From: Lactobacillus paragasseri
GTDB lineage: Bacteria; Bacillota; Bacilli; Lactobacillales; Lactobacillaceae
Length of the DNA stretch: 64,000 nucleotides
NCBI RefSeq assembly: GCF_003584685.1
Contig: NZ_AP018549.1
Location: 372,001-436,000, forward strand
Reading direction: 5' to 3'
Part shown: positions 34,783-43,061 of the stretch, piece by piece
Numbering within the stretch: position 1 is the stretch's first letter
How the letters are laid out: each line of letters starts with the position of its first letter
Notes under the pieces: generated by a model
Told to the model about the DNA's origin: nothing
Databases searched by the model: none
Seen by the model: the letters and a program-made list of their open reading frames with translations, nothing else
Translations under genes and position numbers: made by a program

Positions 34783-35406
34783 ATGAAAGATGAAGTTCAA
34801 TCTCCACAAGAAGAAACTCCTAACACTTATTGGCGTTGGTTAGTAGAATCATGGCGCTATCCTTTAGGCCACAATCCTGCAGAGAAGTGGTATGGAGTTG
34901 TTACCTTATTAGGTGAAGATATTGTATTATTCATTGGTTTAGCAGTGGCAGGTAATTATATTGCTAACCTGTTTGACATGCCATTAGTACATCATGGATC
35001 TGGTGCAACTTTCTGGGCAATAGTAATTTTATTTGTTGTTCAGATTATTACAATTCTTTGTTCCATGGTTGGTCACTTATTCGTGTTTGGTAACACAGGT
35101 GGCTTTTGGCAGTATGTCAATAAGGTTGCACAAGTAACTAACTGGAACTTCTGGATTGCAATTTGTGCATTCTTTTTCTTAATTTTGAGCTTAAGCTCAG
35201 GCTTGCTGGGATTTGGAGAAGGTTTAGTTTGGATTTTCTACGCACTATTTGCATTGGGATCATTTCTTTTAGTTGTCTGCCCAGATCCAGGAACCGAAAA
35301 GATGATTCACGACCCATTCTGGGGAGCAGTTATTTACTTAGTAATGGTAGCTGTAGTTTATGCCATTATTTGGGGCATAGCATTAAGTATTTTAATTAAC
35401 TTGTAG
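34783..35406 (+). CDS. Membrane protein of unknown function (207 aa)
   Basis: A 207-residue protein with about five hydrophobic segments after a 45-residue polar N-terminus (MKDEVQSPQEETPNTYWRW). The segments include LLGEDIVLFIGLAVAGNYI, WAIVILFVVQIITILCSMV and IFYALFALGSFLLVVC. GGAGG precedes the ATG. I do not recognise the family; no enzymatic motif is visible. It is monocistronic, between terminators. Confidence 0.7.
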   Translation: MKDEVQSPQEETPNTYWRWLVESWRYPLGHNPAEKWYGVVTLLGEDIVLFIGLAVAGNYIANLFDMPLVHHGSGATFWAIVILFVVQIITILCSMVGHLFVFGNTGGFWQYVNKVAQVTNWNFWIAICAFFFLILSLSSGLLGFGEGLVWIFYALFALGSFLLVVCPDPGTEKMIHDPFWGAVIYLVMVAVVYAIIWGIALSILINL

Positions 35407-35425
35407 AAGGTTATTATTTCTATAT

Positions 35426-35476
35426 AAAAGGGTGTTGATCATCTTCGCTTATTGCGTTGAATGATCGACACCTTTT
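35426..35476. terminator. Long-stem terminator between convergent genes
   Basis: AAAAGGGTGTTGATCAT (35426-35442) pairs with ATGATCGACACCTTTT (35461-35476) with one wobble or mismatch. It lies between the membrane protein (+) and the ClC pseudogene (-). Confidence 0.75.
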
Positions 35477-35496
35477 GTTTTGAAAATATTTATGAA

Positions 35497-36087
35497 TTAT
35501 TCTTCTGCATGTTTAACTTTAGGCAAGTTAGATAGCTTGTGATAATTCATCTGAATTCTTAGAGCTGCGTAAATTGGTTTTCCACCTAAGAGATCTAACA
35601 CAAAGTAAGCGATAAAAGTGGTGATCAGCATTGGAAAAATCTGTTCAACTGAACCTACCATTTCTGTTAAAAGCGTCAGCGCAGTGAAAGGAGCCTTTTC
35701 AATAGTACCAAAGTAAGCACACATCGAAGTGACAATAATAATGCCATAGCAGCGCTTTGGCGCAATATTGAAGTGAATCATAAGCACAGCGAATACTACG
35801 CCGAGAAGGGCTCCTAAGACTAGAATTGGCATGAAGATACCGCCAGGAACAGATGCCCCATAAGAAATCATTGAAAAAATAAACCGAACGGCGAACCAAA
35901 CAAGTGGTAATAGTATCAGACTTAAGGCTCCAGTTTGAATACTTTTCATGAAAGTTGGGTCAAATAGACTTGAAATAAAGTCGTGTGAGCCGCCAAGTAG
36001 GTTAGCATTCCATAAACCAATTGGAATTACGAGCAGAAGCGGAATAACACTAATGATAAATTGCTGGAATTTTGGTGATCTTTGCAT
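35497..36087 (-). pseudogene. ClC chloride channel, C-terminal fragment (frameshifted)
   Basis: The downstream 196-residue piece of a ClC-family channel. It carries the GxFxP motif (SVPGGIFMPIL) and the end of the membrane domain. It reads in the +1 frame relative to the N-terminal piece at 36050-36871. Its apparent start ATG, inside the overlap, has no ribosome site. Removing one base near 36052-36056 joins the two parts as ...KIPAIYHSVIPLLLV, which reads as continuous protein. Without that change this fragment would be orphaned. Confidence 0.85.
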
Positions 36088-36871
36088 AGACTGGTTTAAG
36101 GCTTAAGAGGCAGTATTGATAAAGGTATGCGAGTAAGCCTAAGACTACACCAATAATTGCTACAAACCAATAAGAAGTAAGTGGCAATGACTTGTCTAAA
36201 GGAAGATATAGGCAAGGCTGCGTGCCAAAGAAGCAAAGCGTCATTAAGTCAGATGACATGGCAGCAGCTAAGGCAGTCAGGACTTCTTTGGGAGTGAAGT
36301 TAAAGGTTATTTCTTCTACTAGGAAGAAGACACCAGCTAGCGGTGCGGAAAATGCGGCGCTTAATCCAGCAGCTATTCCGCATCCCTGGAGTCTTTTAAG
36401 GTCATCTGGATCAGCATGGAAGAGATTTTCACCAAAGGCCTGACCAACCATTGCGCCCATTTGAATACAAGGACCTTCTCGTCCTAAGAATAGACCGGGA
36501 CAAATAGCTAGCAAGCCACCTACAAACTTACGCCATAGAATGCTCCACCAGTTCATTTTATTTTCGTTAAGCATCACAGCTTCAACTTGCGGCACACCGG
36601 AACCAGTAATATTACTTAGAACGGGTTTAATAATTTTTCCTAGAATTAGAACGATTGACAAAGTTGCAATGATGTAAGGAATTAGGTAGATCGGTTTTTG
36701 CCGCATTAGGGGATAGATAAAGAATAAGAACTTCATTGTGTGGTCGATAATCCACCTAAAGGTACCGACAATTAATCCAGTTATGATCCCGATGATAATT
36801 CCCTGTAAGAAGATAAAGAAGAAGTTTGATGTAAACGGCTTAGCTAAGACTTGCTTGGCAGTTTTAATCAA
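36050..36871 (-). pseudogene. ClC chloride channel, N-terminal fragment (frameshifted)
   Basis: The 273-residue N-terminal piece of an EriC-type chloride channel or H+/Cl- antiporter. The ion-path motifs GSGVPQVE and GREGPCIQMG are present, including the gating Glu. Translation ends in KIPAIYH followed by TAG at 36050. The full locus 35497-36871 is 1375 bases, one more than a multiple of three, exactly as expected for one inserted base in a 457-residue protein. Initiation appears to be TTG with a weak ribosome site. Confidence 0.85.
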
Positions 36872-36937
36872 TTTTTTCGCCAGCTTTCTAAAAAGTACTT
36901 GCTTAATTTAGTTTACATCAATTAGAAGTTAAACTAA

Positions 36938-36973
36938 TAAAAATAACGATAGCTGTGCGCCATCGTTGTTTTT
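36938..36973 (-). terminator. Terminator of the DUF3990/DUF3791 operon
   Basis: AACGAT (36944-36949) and ATCGTT (36962-36967) form the base of a hairpin with T-rich flanks. It is 8 bases beyond the operon stop, so the pair is an independent transcription unit. Confidence 0.7.
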
Positions 36974-36980
36974 ATCAGTA

Positions 36981-37268
36981 TTAATCTGTTGGTAACTTAT
37001 ATAGTTGAGGATTTTGCATTAAATAAAGTTGATTGTTGTCGACCATTAGTCCTTTATGCTCTAAGTTTTCATACATTTCATAGAAATATTGTGGATCTTC
37101 TTCATAAAAATAATCCGGTGGAAAACATAGAAAATTATAGACTTTTGATTCTTTAAATAAATTTTCAGCTTTTTCGATCGACATATGATCATTTGCAGCA
37201 ATTAAAATACTGACTTCCTTAGTAATTGCATTAATAAATGATTCGGTTACGTATTTATTTTTCTTCAT
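36981..37268 (-). CDS. DUF3791-like protein, partner of the DUF3990 gene
   Basis: A 95-residue soluble protein beginning MKKNKYVTESFINAITKEVS and containing MSIEKAENLFKESKVYNFL. It resembles DUF3791 proteins, which often sit next to DUF3990 genes. The ATG at 37268 is chosen because GGAGG lies 8 bases upstream; the start at 37283 has no such site. It overlaps the DUF3990 stop by 14 bases, so translation is probably coupled. It is the candidate antitoxin or regulator of the pair. No direct experimental function is known to me. Confidence 0.65.
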   Translation of the reverse strand: MKKNKYVTESFINAITKEVSILIAANDHMSIEKAENLFKESKVYNFLCFPPDYFYEEDPQYFYEMYENLEHKGLMVDNNQLYLMQNPQLYKLPTD

Positions 37269-37785
37269 AAAAGACACCTCCATATTTTAAACAGTTAATT
37301 GAATTTTGAGTTTTAAAGGCCCATTGGTCAGTTAAATTTTCTGGTTTAAGACGAGATATAGCTTTCTCAAAAGATATTGTACCATTAGAATATAGTGCCA
37401 ATGCTTCCCAGGAATTTGCTCCATCAACTACAGGACCTATAACTAGATCATAATCTGTATTTAAAGCGAAATCGATATTCTTTCTATTTTTTATGATATA
37501 GTTTAGCCAATCTTCGCTTACATGATCAAATATTTTGACTCTTAATGAATAGAATTGGTTTGTATCAAATACATATTTAGAAATTAAAATGTTGTACGGA
37601 TTTTGTTTTAATTTTGAAGAATTAATTTTTATTTTATGTTTGCTCCATTTTGCTGCTTGATTAATATCTGTAGTTAAGTAAAAGCCTTTACCGAAGTCAT
37701 GTCTTGGTTTTCCCGCATGAATATCTGGTTTTTCTACAATAACGTCATTGCCATGGTACAAAAGATTTGGAATGGAAATTTTCAT
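37255..37785 (-). CDS. DUF3990 protein, ADP-ribosyltransferase-like
   Basis: A 176-residue protein with the DUF3990 pattern LLYHGNDVIVEKPD at the N-terminus and DFGKGFYLTTDINQAAKWS around residues 30-48. The His of LYHG and the Tyr of FYLT match the H-Y-E type ADP-ribosyltransferase core; an acidic residue in SWEALALYSNG may be the third catalytic residue, but this is tentative. It is the first gene of a two-gene operon with a 10-bp perfect inverted repeat upstream and a terminator downstream. A toxin-like enzyme modifying a cellular target is an inference. Confidence 0.7.
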   Translation of the reverse strand: MKISIPNLLYHGNDVIVEKPDIHAGKPRHDFGKGFYLTTDINQAAKWSKHKIKINSSKLKQNPYNILISKYVFDTNQFYSLRVKIFDHVSEDWLNYIIKNRKNIDFALNTDYDLVIGPVVDGANSWEALALYSNGTISFEKAISRLKPENLTDQWAFKTQNSINCLKYGGVFYEEK

Positions 37786-37806
37786 ACTAAATCAACTTTC
37801 TAAAAA

Positions 37807-37835
37807 TATATAGAGAAAAAGTTAGTCTCTATATA
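37807..37835. promoter_or_regulatory. Perfect 10-bp inverted repeat before DUF3990 operon
   Basis: TATATAGAGA (37807-37816) and TCTCTATATA (37826-37835) flank a 9-base spacer, 22 bases upstream of the DUF3990 start. It is a candidate operator or 5' UTR hairpin. Confidence 0.65.
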
Positions 37836-37884
37836 AATAAGTACGCAAAAAGAAGATGATTTTTTGTATGAAAATTGAATGAAT

Positions 37885-37923
37885 ATAAAAACCGAAGTAT
37901 CCACTTATATGAATACTTCGGTT
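37885..37923 (-). terminator. Terminator after guaC
   Basis: AACCGAAGTAT (37890-37900) pairs with ATACTTCGGTT (37913-37923), followed on the minus strand by a T-run. Confidence 0.8.
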
Positions 37924-37938
37924 CTCATGATTTAAATT

Positions 37939-38931
37939 TTATTTATCGCCATCAAAAATGGAAGATTTTACAATAACATAATCTACTACTCGAATTGCAC
38001 TCAAGTCTTTACCGCCAGCATATGAAATAGAAGACTGTAAATCTTCCTGCATTTCACGCAAGGTATCTTTAATAGAGCCACGATAAGGAACTAACATTTG
38101 CTTTCCTTCAACATTGCGGTAAGCACCTTTTTGAACTTCAGAAGCTGAACCCCAATATTGCTTATATCTCTTGCCATCAATTGTAATTAAGTTGCCAGGA
38201 GATTCCTCGTGTCCTGCAAATAGAGATCCAATCATTACCATTGAAGCGCCAAATCGAACAGACTTGGCAATATCCCCGTTGTGGCGAATACCACCGTCAG
38301 CAATCAATGGCTTTCTAGCAGCTTTAGAACACATTCTAAGTGCTGCTAATTGCCAGCCTCCGGTACCAAAACCAGTTTTTAACTTAGTGATGCAGGCGCG
38401 TCCTGGACCGACACCGACTTTAGTTGCATCAGCTCCGGCATTTTCTAATTCACGAACTGCTTCAGGAGTTGCAATGTTGCCAGCTGTTAAAAATGTATCG
38501 GGCAACTTATCTTTAATGTATTTAATCATCTTAATTACATAATCTGAATGCCCGTGAGCTACGTCGATTGTAATATATTCAGGGATGATCTTTTCTTTAG
38601 CCAAATAGTCGATAAAATCGTATTCGCTATCTTTAATCCCAACAGAAATTGAAGCAAATAAGCCTTTATCATGCATCATTTTAATAAAATCAGCGCGCTT
38701 TTCTGGATAAAAACGGTGCATTACATAGTAGTAGCCGTTTTCCGCTAACCAAATAGCTAAATCATCATCAATTACGCTCTCCATGTTTGCTGGAACAACC
38801 GGGATTTTAAATGTTCGGCTTCCAAATTTTACGCTTGTATCGGCCTCTTTACGGCTCTTGATAATGCATTTATTAGGTACAAGTTGGATGTCATCATAAT
38901 CGAAGGCTTCCATACTAAAGTAATTGCTCAT
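37939..38931 (-). CDS. guaC: GMP reductase
   Basis: A 330-residue IMPDH-fold enzyme that reduces GMP to IMP with NADPH, recycling guanine nucleotides to the A branch. The loop [20 protein letters not shown] contains the catalytic Cys, and the absence of a CBS domain plus the length fit GuaC of Firmicutes. It is divergent from purA and probably co-controlled with it. Starts at an ATG with AGGTAAATT upstream. A terminator follows. Confidence 0.93.
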   Translation of the reverse strand: MSNYFSMEAFDYDDIQLVPNKCIIKSRKEADTSVKFGSRTFKIPVVPANMESVIDDDLAIWLAENGYYYVMHRFYPEKRADFIKMMHDKGLFASISVGIKDSEYDFIDYLAKEKIIPEYITIDVAHGHSDYVIKMIKYIKDKLPDTFLTAGNIATPEAVRELENAGADATKVGVGPGRACITKLKTGFGTGGWQLAALRMCSKAARKPLIADGGIRHNGDIAKSVRFGASMVMIGSLFAGHEESPGNLITIDGKRYKQYWGSASEVQKGAYRNVEGKQMLVPYRGSIKDTLREMQEDLQSSISYAGGKDLSAIRVVDYVIVKSSIFDGDK

Positions 38932-39033
38932 CTAATTTACCTCGTGCTTTTTAAAAACTACATGAGTTAATATACGGGGGTTATGAGGTAAAGTCAAGAG
39001 TAAAAATGAATGTTTATTTTATTGATTATTAAA

Positions 39034-39078
39034 AATGTTCGGAAATTAATTGACTATTAAGATATAGATTGTTAAACT
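39034..39078 (+). promoter_or_regulatory. PurR box and purA promoter
   Basis: The reverse complement of 39034-39046 reads ATTTCCGAACATT, a perfect PurBox (AWWWCCGAACWWT). It is followed by TTGACT (39050-39055), a 17-base spacer and TAAACT (39073-39078). In lactic acid bacteria PurR activates from such boxes. Because guaC diverges, one box may serve both directions. Confidence 0.8.
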
Positions 39079-39121
39079 AGTCTTCGGTTTTAAGAAAATG
39101 ATTTTTATGAGGTGAAATCAA

Positions 39122-40411
39122 ATGACAGCAATAGCAGTTGTAGGTAGTCAATGGGGCGACGAAGGAAAGGGTAAAATTACCGATTTCTTAAGTAAAGATG
39201 CAGCAATGGCTGTACGTTCAAATGGTGGTAACAATGCAGGCCACACTATTGAAATTGGTGACAAGACTTTCAAGATGCGCCTAATTCCATCTGGAATTTT
39301 TGCTGCTAAGAAGGGTGCTGTAATTGGTAATGGTGTCGTTATCAATCCAGAAGTAATGTTCGGAGAATTAGACAACCTTGAAAAAGAAGGTATCGATATT
39401 AGTGGCTTGAAGATTTCTAATCGAGCACATGTAATTATGCCTTACCACATTTTGCAAGATACTTATCAAGAAGAAGCTAAGGGTGACAAGAAGATCGGAA
39501 CTACCAAGAATGGTATCGGCCCTTGTTACATGGATAAGGCTTCAAGAATTGGTATTCGTGTTTGCGATTTACTTGAAAGAGATACTTTTGAAGAAAAATT
39601 ACGTACTAATTTAGCTGAAAAGAATGCTTTATTTACTAAGGTTTATAACAAACCTGCTCTTAAGTTTGAAGATATTTTTGAAAAATACCTTGAATACGGT
39701 CAAAAGATGAAGAAGTACGTTACTGATACTTCAGTAGTAGTTAATGATGCGTTAGATAAGAATGAAAAAGTCTTATTCGAAGGTGCGCAAGGCGTAATGC
39801 TTGATATTGATGAAGGTACTTACCCATACGTAACTTCATCAAACACTATTTCTGGCGGAATTGCTTCTGGTATCGGTATGGGAGCTAACCGTTTGAATAC
39901 TGTAATTGGTGTCTGCAAGGCTTACACTACTCGTGTTGGTGAAGGTCCATTCCCAACTGAATTATTAGATGAAGTTGGTGATCGCATTCGTGAAACTGCT
40001 CATGAATATGGTACTGTTACTGGTCGTCCACGTCGTGTTGGTTGGTTTGACTCAGTAGCTCTTCGTCACGCAAAGCGTGTTGCGGGTATCAATGCTTTAA
40101 GCTTGAACTTATTAGATGTATTTTCTGGCTTTGACAAGATTAAGATTGCTACTGCTTATGAACTTGATGGTAAGAAGATTGACTACTACCCAGCAAGCTT
40201 GAAAGAATTATACAGATGTAAGCCTGTTTACGAAGAATTACCAGCTTGGGATGAAGATATTACTAATGTAAAGACTTGGGAAGACTTACCAGAAAACGCT
40301 AAGAAGTTCTTGAACCGCGTTTCTGAATTAGTTGGTGTTCCTCTAGTTACTGTTTCTGTTGGTCCAGATCGTGAACAAACTATTGTTTTGAAGAATCCTT
40401 GGGAAATGTAA
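39122..40411 (+). CDS. purA: Adenylosuccinate synthase
   Basis: A 429-residue GTP-dependent enzyme joining IMP and aspartate, first step to AMP. The N-terminal loop [16 protein letters not shown] is the P-loop, and [10 protein letters not shown] and [14 protein letters not shown] are standard. AGGTG precedes the ATG. It starts the purA-purB operon, purB following after 3 bases. Confidence 0.97.
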   Translation: MTAIAVVGSQWGDEGKGKITDFLSKDAAMAVRSNGGNNAGHTIEIGDKTFKMRLIPSGIFAAKKGAVIGNGVVINPEVMFGELDNLEKEGIDISGLKISNRAHVIMPYHILQDTYQEEAKGDKKIGTTKNGIGPCYMDKASRIGIRVCDLLERDTFEEKLRTNLAEKNALFTKVYNKPALKFEDIFEKYLEYGQKMKKYVTDTSVVVNDALDKNEKVLFEGAQGVMLDIDEGTYPYVTSSNTISGGIASGIGMGANRLNTVIGVCKAYTTRVGEGPFPTELLDEVGDRIRETAHEYGTVTGRPRRVGWFDSVALRHAKRVAGINALSLNLLDVFSGFDKIKIATAYELDGKKIDYYPASLKELYRCKPVYEELPAWDEDITNVKTWEDLPENAKKFLNRVSELVGVPLVTVSVGPDREQTIVLKNPWEM

Positions 40412-40414
40412 TTT

Positions 40415-41710
40415 ATGCTAGAACGTTATACTCGTCCCGAAATGGGCAAAATTTGGTCATTAAAAAATAAATATGCTGCTTGGTTAAAGGTTGAGATTGC
40501 AGCAACTAATGCTTGGGCAGAGCTTGGTGAAGTTCCTGCTGAAGATGCTAAGAAAATTGCTGATAATGCTTCTTTTACAGTAGAACGCGTTAGTGAATTA
40601 GAAGCAATTACGCACCACGATGTTGTTGCTTTTACGAGAACAGTTTCTGAGAGTTTAGGCGAAGAAAAGAAGTGGGTTCACTTTGGCTTAACTTCAACCG
40701 ACGTTGTGGATACTGCACAAGGCTATATCTTAAAACAAGCTGACGAAATTATTCTTAAAGATTTAGAGACCTTAAAAGAAACAATTGCAGATAGTGCTCG
40801 TAAGTATAAGTACACCGTTGAAATGGGAAGAACTCATGGTGTTCAAGCAGAACCAACTACTTTTGGCTTGAAGTTAGCTCGTTGGTATGCAGAAATTAAT
40901 CGTGACATTGAACGCTTCAAGGCAGCTGCTAAAGATGTTGAATCTGGTAAAATTTCTGGAGCGGTTGGTACTTTTGCCAACGTTCCACCAGCAGTTGAAA
41001 CTAGCGTTTTGAAGCAACTGGGATTAACTCAGCAACCAGTTACTAGTCAAGTTTTGCCAAGAGACTTACATGCTTACTACATCGCTACGATTGCTTTAAT
41101 TGCTACAAGTATTGAAAATTGGGCAACAGAAATTCGTGGTTTGCAACGTAGTGAAATTCATGAAGTTGAAGAGCACTTTAGAGCTGGTCAAAAAGGCTCT
41201 TCTGCAATGCCTCACAAGCACAATCCAATTGGTTCTGAAAACTTATGCGGTATGGCTCGAGTAATGCGTGGCTTTATGGTGCCAGCTTATGAAGATGTAG
41301 CTTTATGGCATGAGAGAGATATTTCTCATTCAAGTGCTGAACGTGTAATTTTACCTGATGCAACAATTGGAATTGATTACATGTTAAACCGGTTTAACCG
41401 GATTTTGACTAACTTAGATGTTTTCCCTGAAACAATGCTTAAGAATATGGATCGTACTTATGGTTTGATTTATTCACAACGGGTGCTTTTGAAGTTAATT
41501 GATGAAGCAGGTTTGTCACGTGAAAAAGCATATGATATGGTGCAAAAATTGGCTAATAAGTCATGGCAAGAACAGACTTCATTTAGAAAGTTAATTGAAG
41601 ATAGCGAAGTTATGAACTACTTGTCTGAAGCTGATTTAGATGATGCCTTTGATTATCATTATCACTTGAAGCATGTAGATGAAATTTTTGAAAAATGCGG
41701 CTTAGATTAG
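40415..41710 (+). CDS. purB: Adenylosuccinate lyase
   Basis: A 431-residue fumarase-superfamily lyase that makes AMP and fumarate, and also acts earlier in purine synthesis. The signature GSSAMPHKHNPIGSEN carries the catalytic Ser loop. It starts 3 bases after purA. A terminator follows at 41721. Confidence 0.97.
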   Translation: MLERYTRPEMGKIWSLKNKYAAWLKVEIAATNAWAELGEVPAEDAKKIADNASFTVERVSELEAITHHDVVAFTRTVSESLGEEKKWVHFGLTSTDVVDTAQGYILKQADEIILKDLETLKETIADSARKYKYTVEMGRTHGVQAEPTTFGLKLARWYAEINRDIERFKAAAKDVESGKISGAVGTFANVPPAVETSVLKQLGLTQQPVTSQVLPRDLHAYYIATIALIATSIENWATEIRGLQRSEIHEVEEHFRAGQKGSSAMPHKHNPIGSENLCGMARVMRGFMVPAYEDVALWHERDISHSSAERVILPDATIGIDYMLNRFNRILTNLDVFPETMLKNMDRTYGLIYSQRVLLKLIDEAGLSREKAYDMVQKLANKSWQEQTSFRKLIEDSEVMNYLSEADLDDAFDYHYHLKHVDEIFEKCGLD

Positions 41711-41720
41711 GATAGAAATA

Positions 41721-41766
41721 GAAACGTTTTGTTGGATATAATTATGTCTGACAGAACGTTTTTTAT
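41721..41766 (+). terminator. Terminator after purB
   Basis: AACGTTTTGT (about 41722-41731) pairs with ACAGAACGTT (41751-41760) with one wobble, followed by T. Confidence 0.7.
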
Positions 41767-41787
41767 TTTGGGGAGAGATATTTGATC

Positions 41788-42237
41788 ATGAAACATGAAC
41801 ATTCAGCAGGTGCAATTATCTGGCGCAAGAAAAATAACGAAATCCAATATTTATTAATTCAAAGTCAGCCTTATAAGCAATTCAAGAGTGCATGGGCTTT
41901 TTCAAAAGGACATCTTGAAGCTGGAGAGACAGCGCAAGAAGCTGCAAAACGAGAAATTTTTGAAGAAGTAGGTTTGAAGCCTGAATTTAATTTTGATTTT
42001 AGTGAAAGCTATTCATATCAAGTTACTTCAGAAATTGAAAAGACTGTAACTTTATTTTTAGCAAAATACAATCCTGACCAGAAAATAAAACGGCAAGAAA
42101 GTGAAATTAGGCAAACTGCTTGGCTAAACTATGAAGATGCGCAGAAAAGAATTAGAGAGCAAAACTTTAAGGAATTCAGTTTCGAAGATCTGTCTTCTAT
42201 TTTGGAAAAGGCTAATGATTATTTGAATGGACATTGA
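41788..42237 (+). CDS. Nudix hydrolase, Ap4A pyrophosphatase type
   Basis: A 149-residue Nudix enzyme. The Nudix box GHLEAGETAQEAAKREIFEE is complete (with VGL after it). The start MKHEHSAGAIIW resembles bis(5'-nucleosyl)-tetraphosphatases of Firmicutes. GGGGAG at 41771-41776 is close to TTG 41782 and 11 bases from ATG 41788, so either start is possible. Substrate is by family only. Confidence 0.85.
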   Translation: MKHEHSAGAIIWRKKNNEIQYLLIQSQPYKQFKSAWAFSKGHLEAGETAQEAAKREIFEEVGLKPEFNFDFSESYSYQVTSEIEKTVTLFLAKYNPDQKIKRQESEIRQTAWLNYEDAQKRIREQNFKEFSFEDLSSILEKANDYLNGH

Positions 42238-42303
42238 TTTTGAGAATAGAGCCTGATGAGATTCTTTATAATTCAAGTAAGATTATATCTAGTTAAAATT
42301 AAA

Positions 42304-42330
42304 TACAATGTATATAAATTGTAGTATAAT
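42304..42330 (+). promoter_or_regulatory. Inverted repeat and -10 before the relB-like gene
   Basis: TACAAT (42304-42309) and ATTGTA (42318-42323) with an 8-base spacer, adjacent to TATAAT (42325-42330). It is a candidate operator for RelB-type autoregulation. Confidence 0.5.
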
Positions 42331-42352
42331 TTTAGAAAAGGGAGTGATTAAT

Positions 42353-42652
42353 ATGGCACATACATATAGTTATCGTGCAGATTCTAAAGATCATGATGAA
42401 GTTAAAAGAATTTTAGATAATCTAGGTTTAGATATGTCTACTAGTATTAAAATGTATTTTAAACAAATTATTAGACATAATGGAATTCCCTTTTCAGTAA
42501 CTAATTCTGATACGCTTACAGAAGATACTAAGAAAGCTCTTTTACTTGCGGAAGCTAAGGATATGGGCTTAATTGAAGACGATACTCCAGCCTTTAAAGA
42601 TACTAATAAATTGATTAGTTATATGAAAAAACGTGCAAAGGAATTAGAGTAA
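42353..42652 (+). CDS. RelB/DinJ-family antitoxin
   Basis: A 99-residue ribbon-helix-helix antitoxin. It begins MAHTYSYRADSKDHDEVKRI with the RHH core LGLDMSTSIKMYFKQIIRHNGIP. The ATG at 42353 follows AAAAGGGAGTG. It overlaps the toxin start by one base. It would bind an operator upstream and neutralise the toxin, whose gene is frameshifted here. Confidence 0.9.
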   Translation: MAHTYSYRADSKDHDEVKRILDNLGLDMSTSIKMYFKQIIRHNGIPFSVTNSDTLTEDTKKALLLAEAKDMGLIEDDTPAFKDTNKLISYMKKRAKELE

Positions 42653-42962
42653 TGTATGAAATAAAAGCCGAAGATACTTTTATTCAGGATGTAAATCGTT
42701 GGAGTAAGAAAGTTCCTGAGTTATGGGATGAAATTCAAGCAATAACTTCATATATGCAAGAAACTGGAGAAATACCGGAAGAATATGATCCACATCTTTT
42801 AACTAATGAAGAGCTGAATTATGTAGGATATTTTGAGTTTCATTTATATTTGAGGGGAAACTTGACTTGCTTGTTATTCATACAAAAAACAGAAATAAAA
42901 AAGTCTTTCGATTGGTTAGACTAGGGTCTCATAATGAATTATTTCATTCTGATTTACGATAA
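42652..42962 (+). pseudogene. YafQ-family toxin, inactivated by one-base deletion
   Basis: The first about 68 codons match YafQ-type mRNA interferases (YEIKAEDTFIQDVNRWSKKV, EEYDPHLLTNEELN), then the frame fails after a GGGG tract at 42854-42857 and stops at 42922. Restoring one G gives LDLLVIHTKNRNKKVFRLVR and then LGSHNELFHSDLR to a stop at 42960-42962. The locus is 311 bases, one short of 312, exactly as expected for a one-base deletion in a 103-residue toxin. Confidence 0.85.
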
Positions 42963-43061
42963 TTAAAATTAAAGTCGTTGCTATCAAACGGCTTTTTATT
43001 TTGCTCATTTTTATCTAAAATAAGACTTGAATACAGTTAAAACAAGAAAGTGTATATAAAA

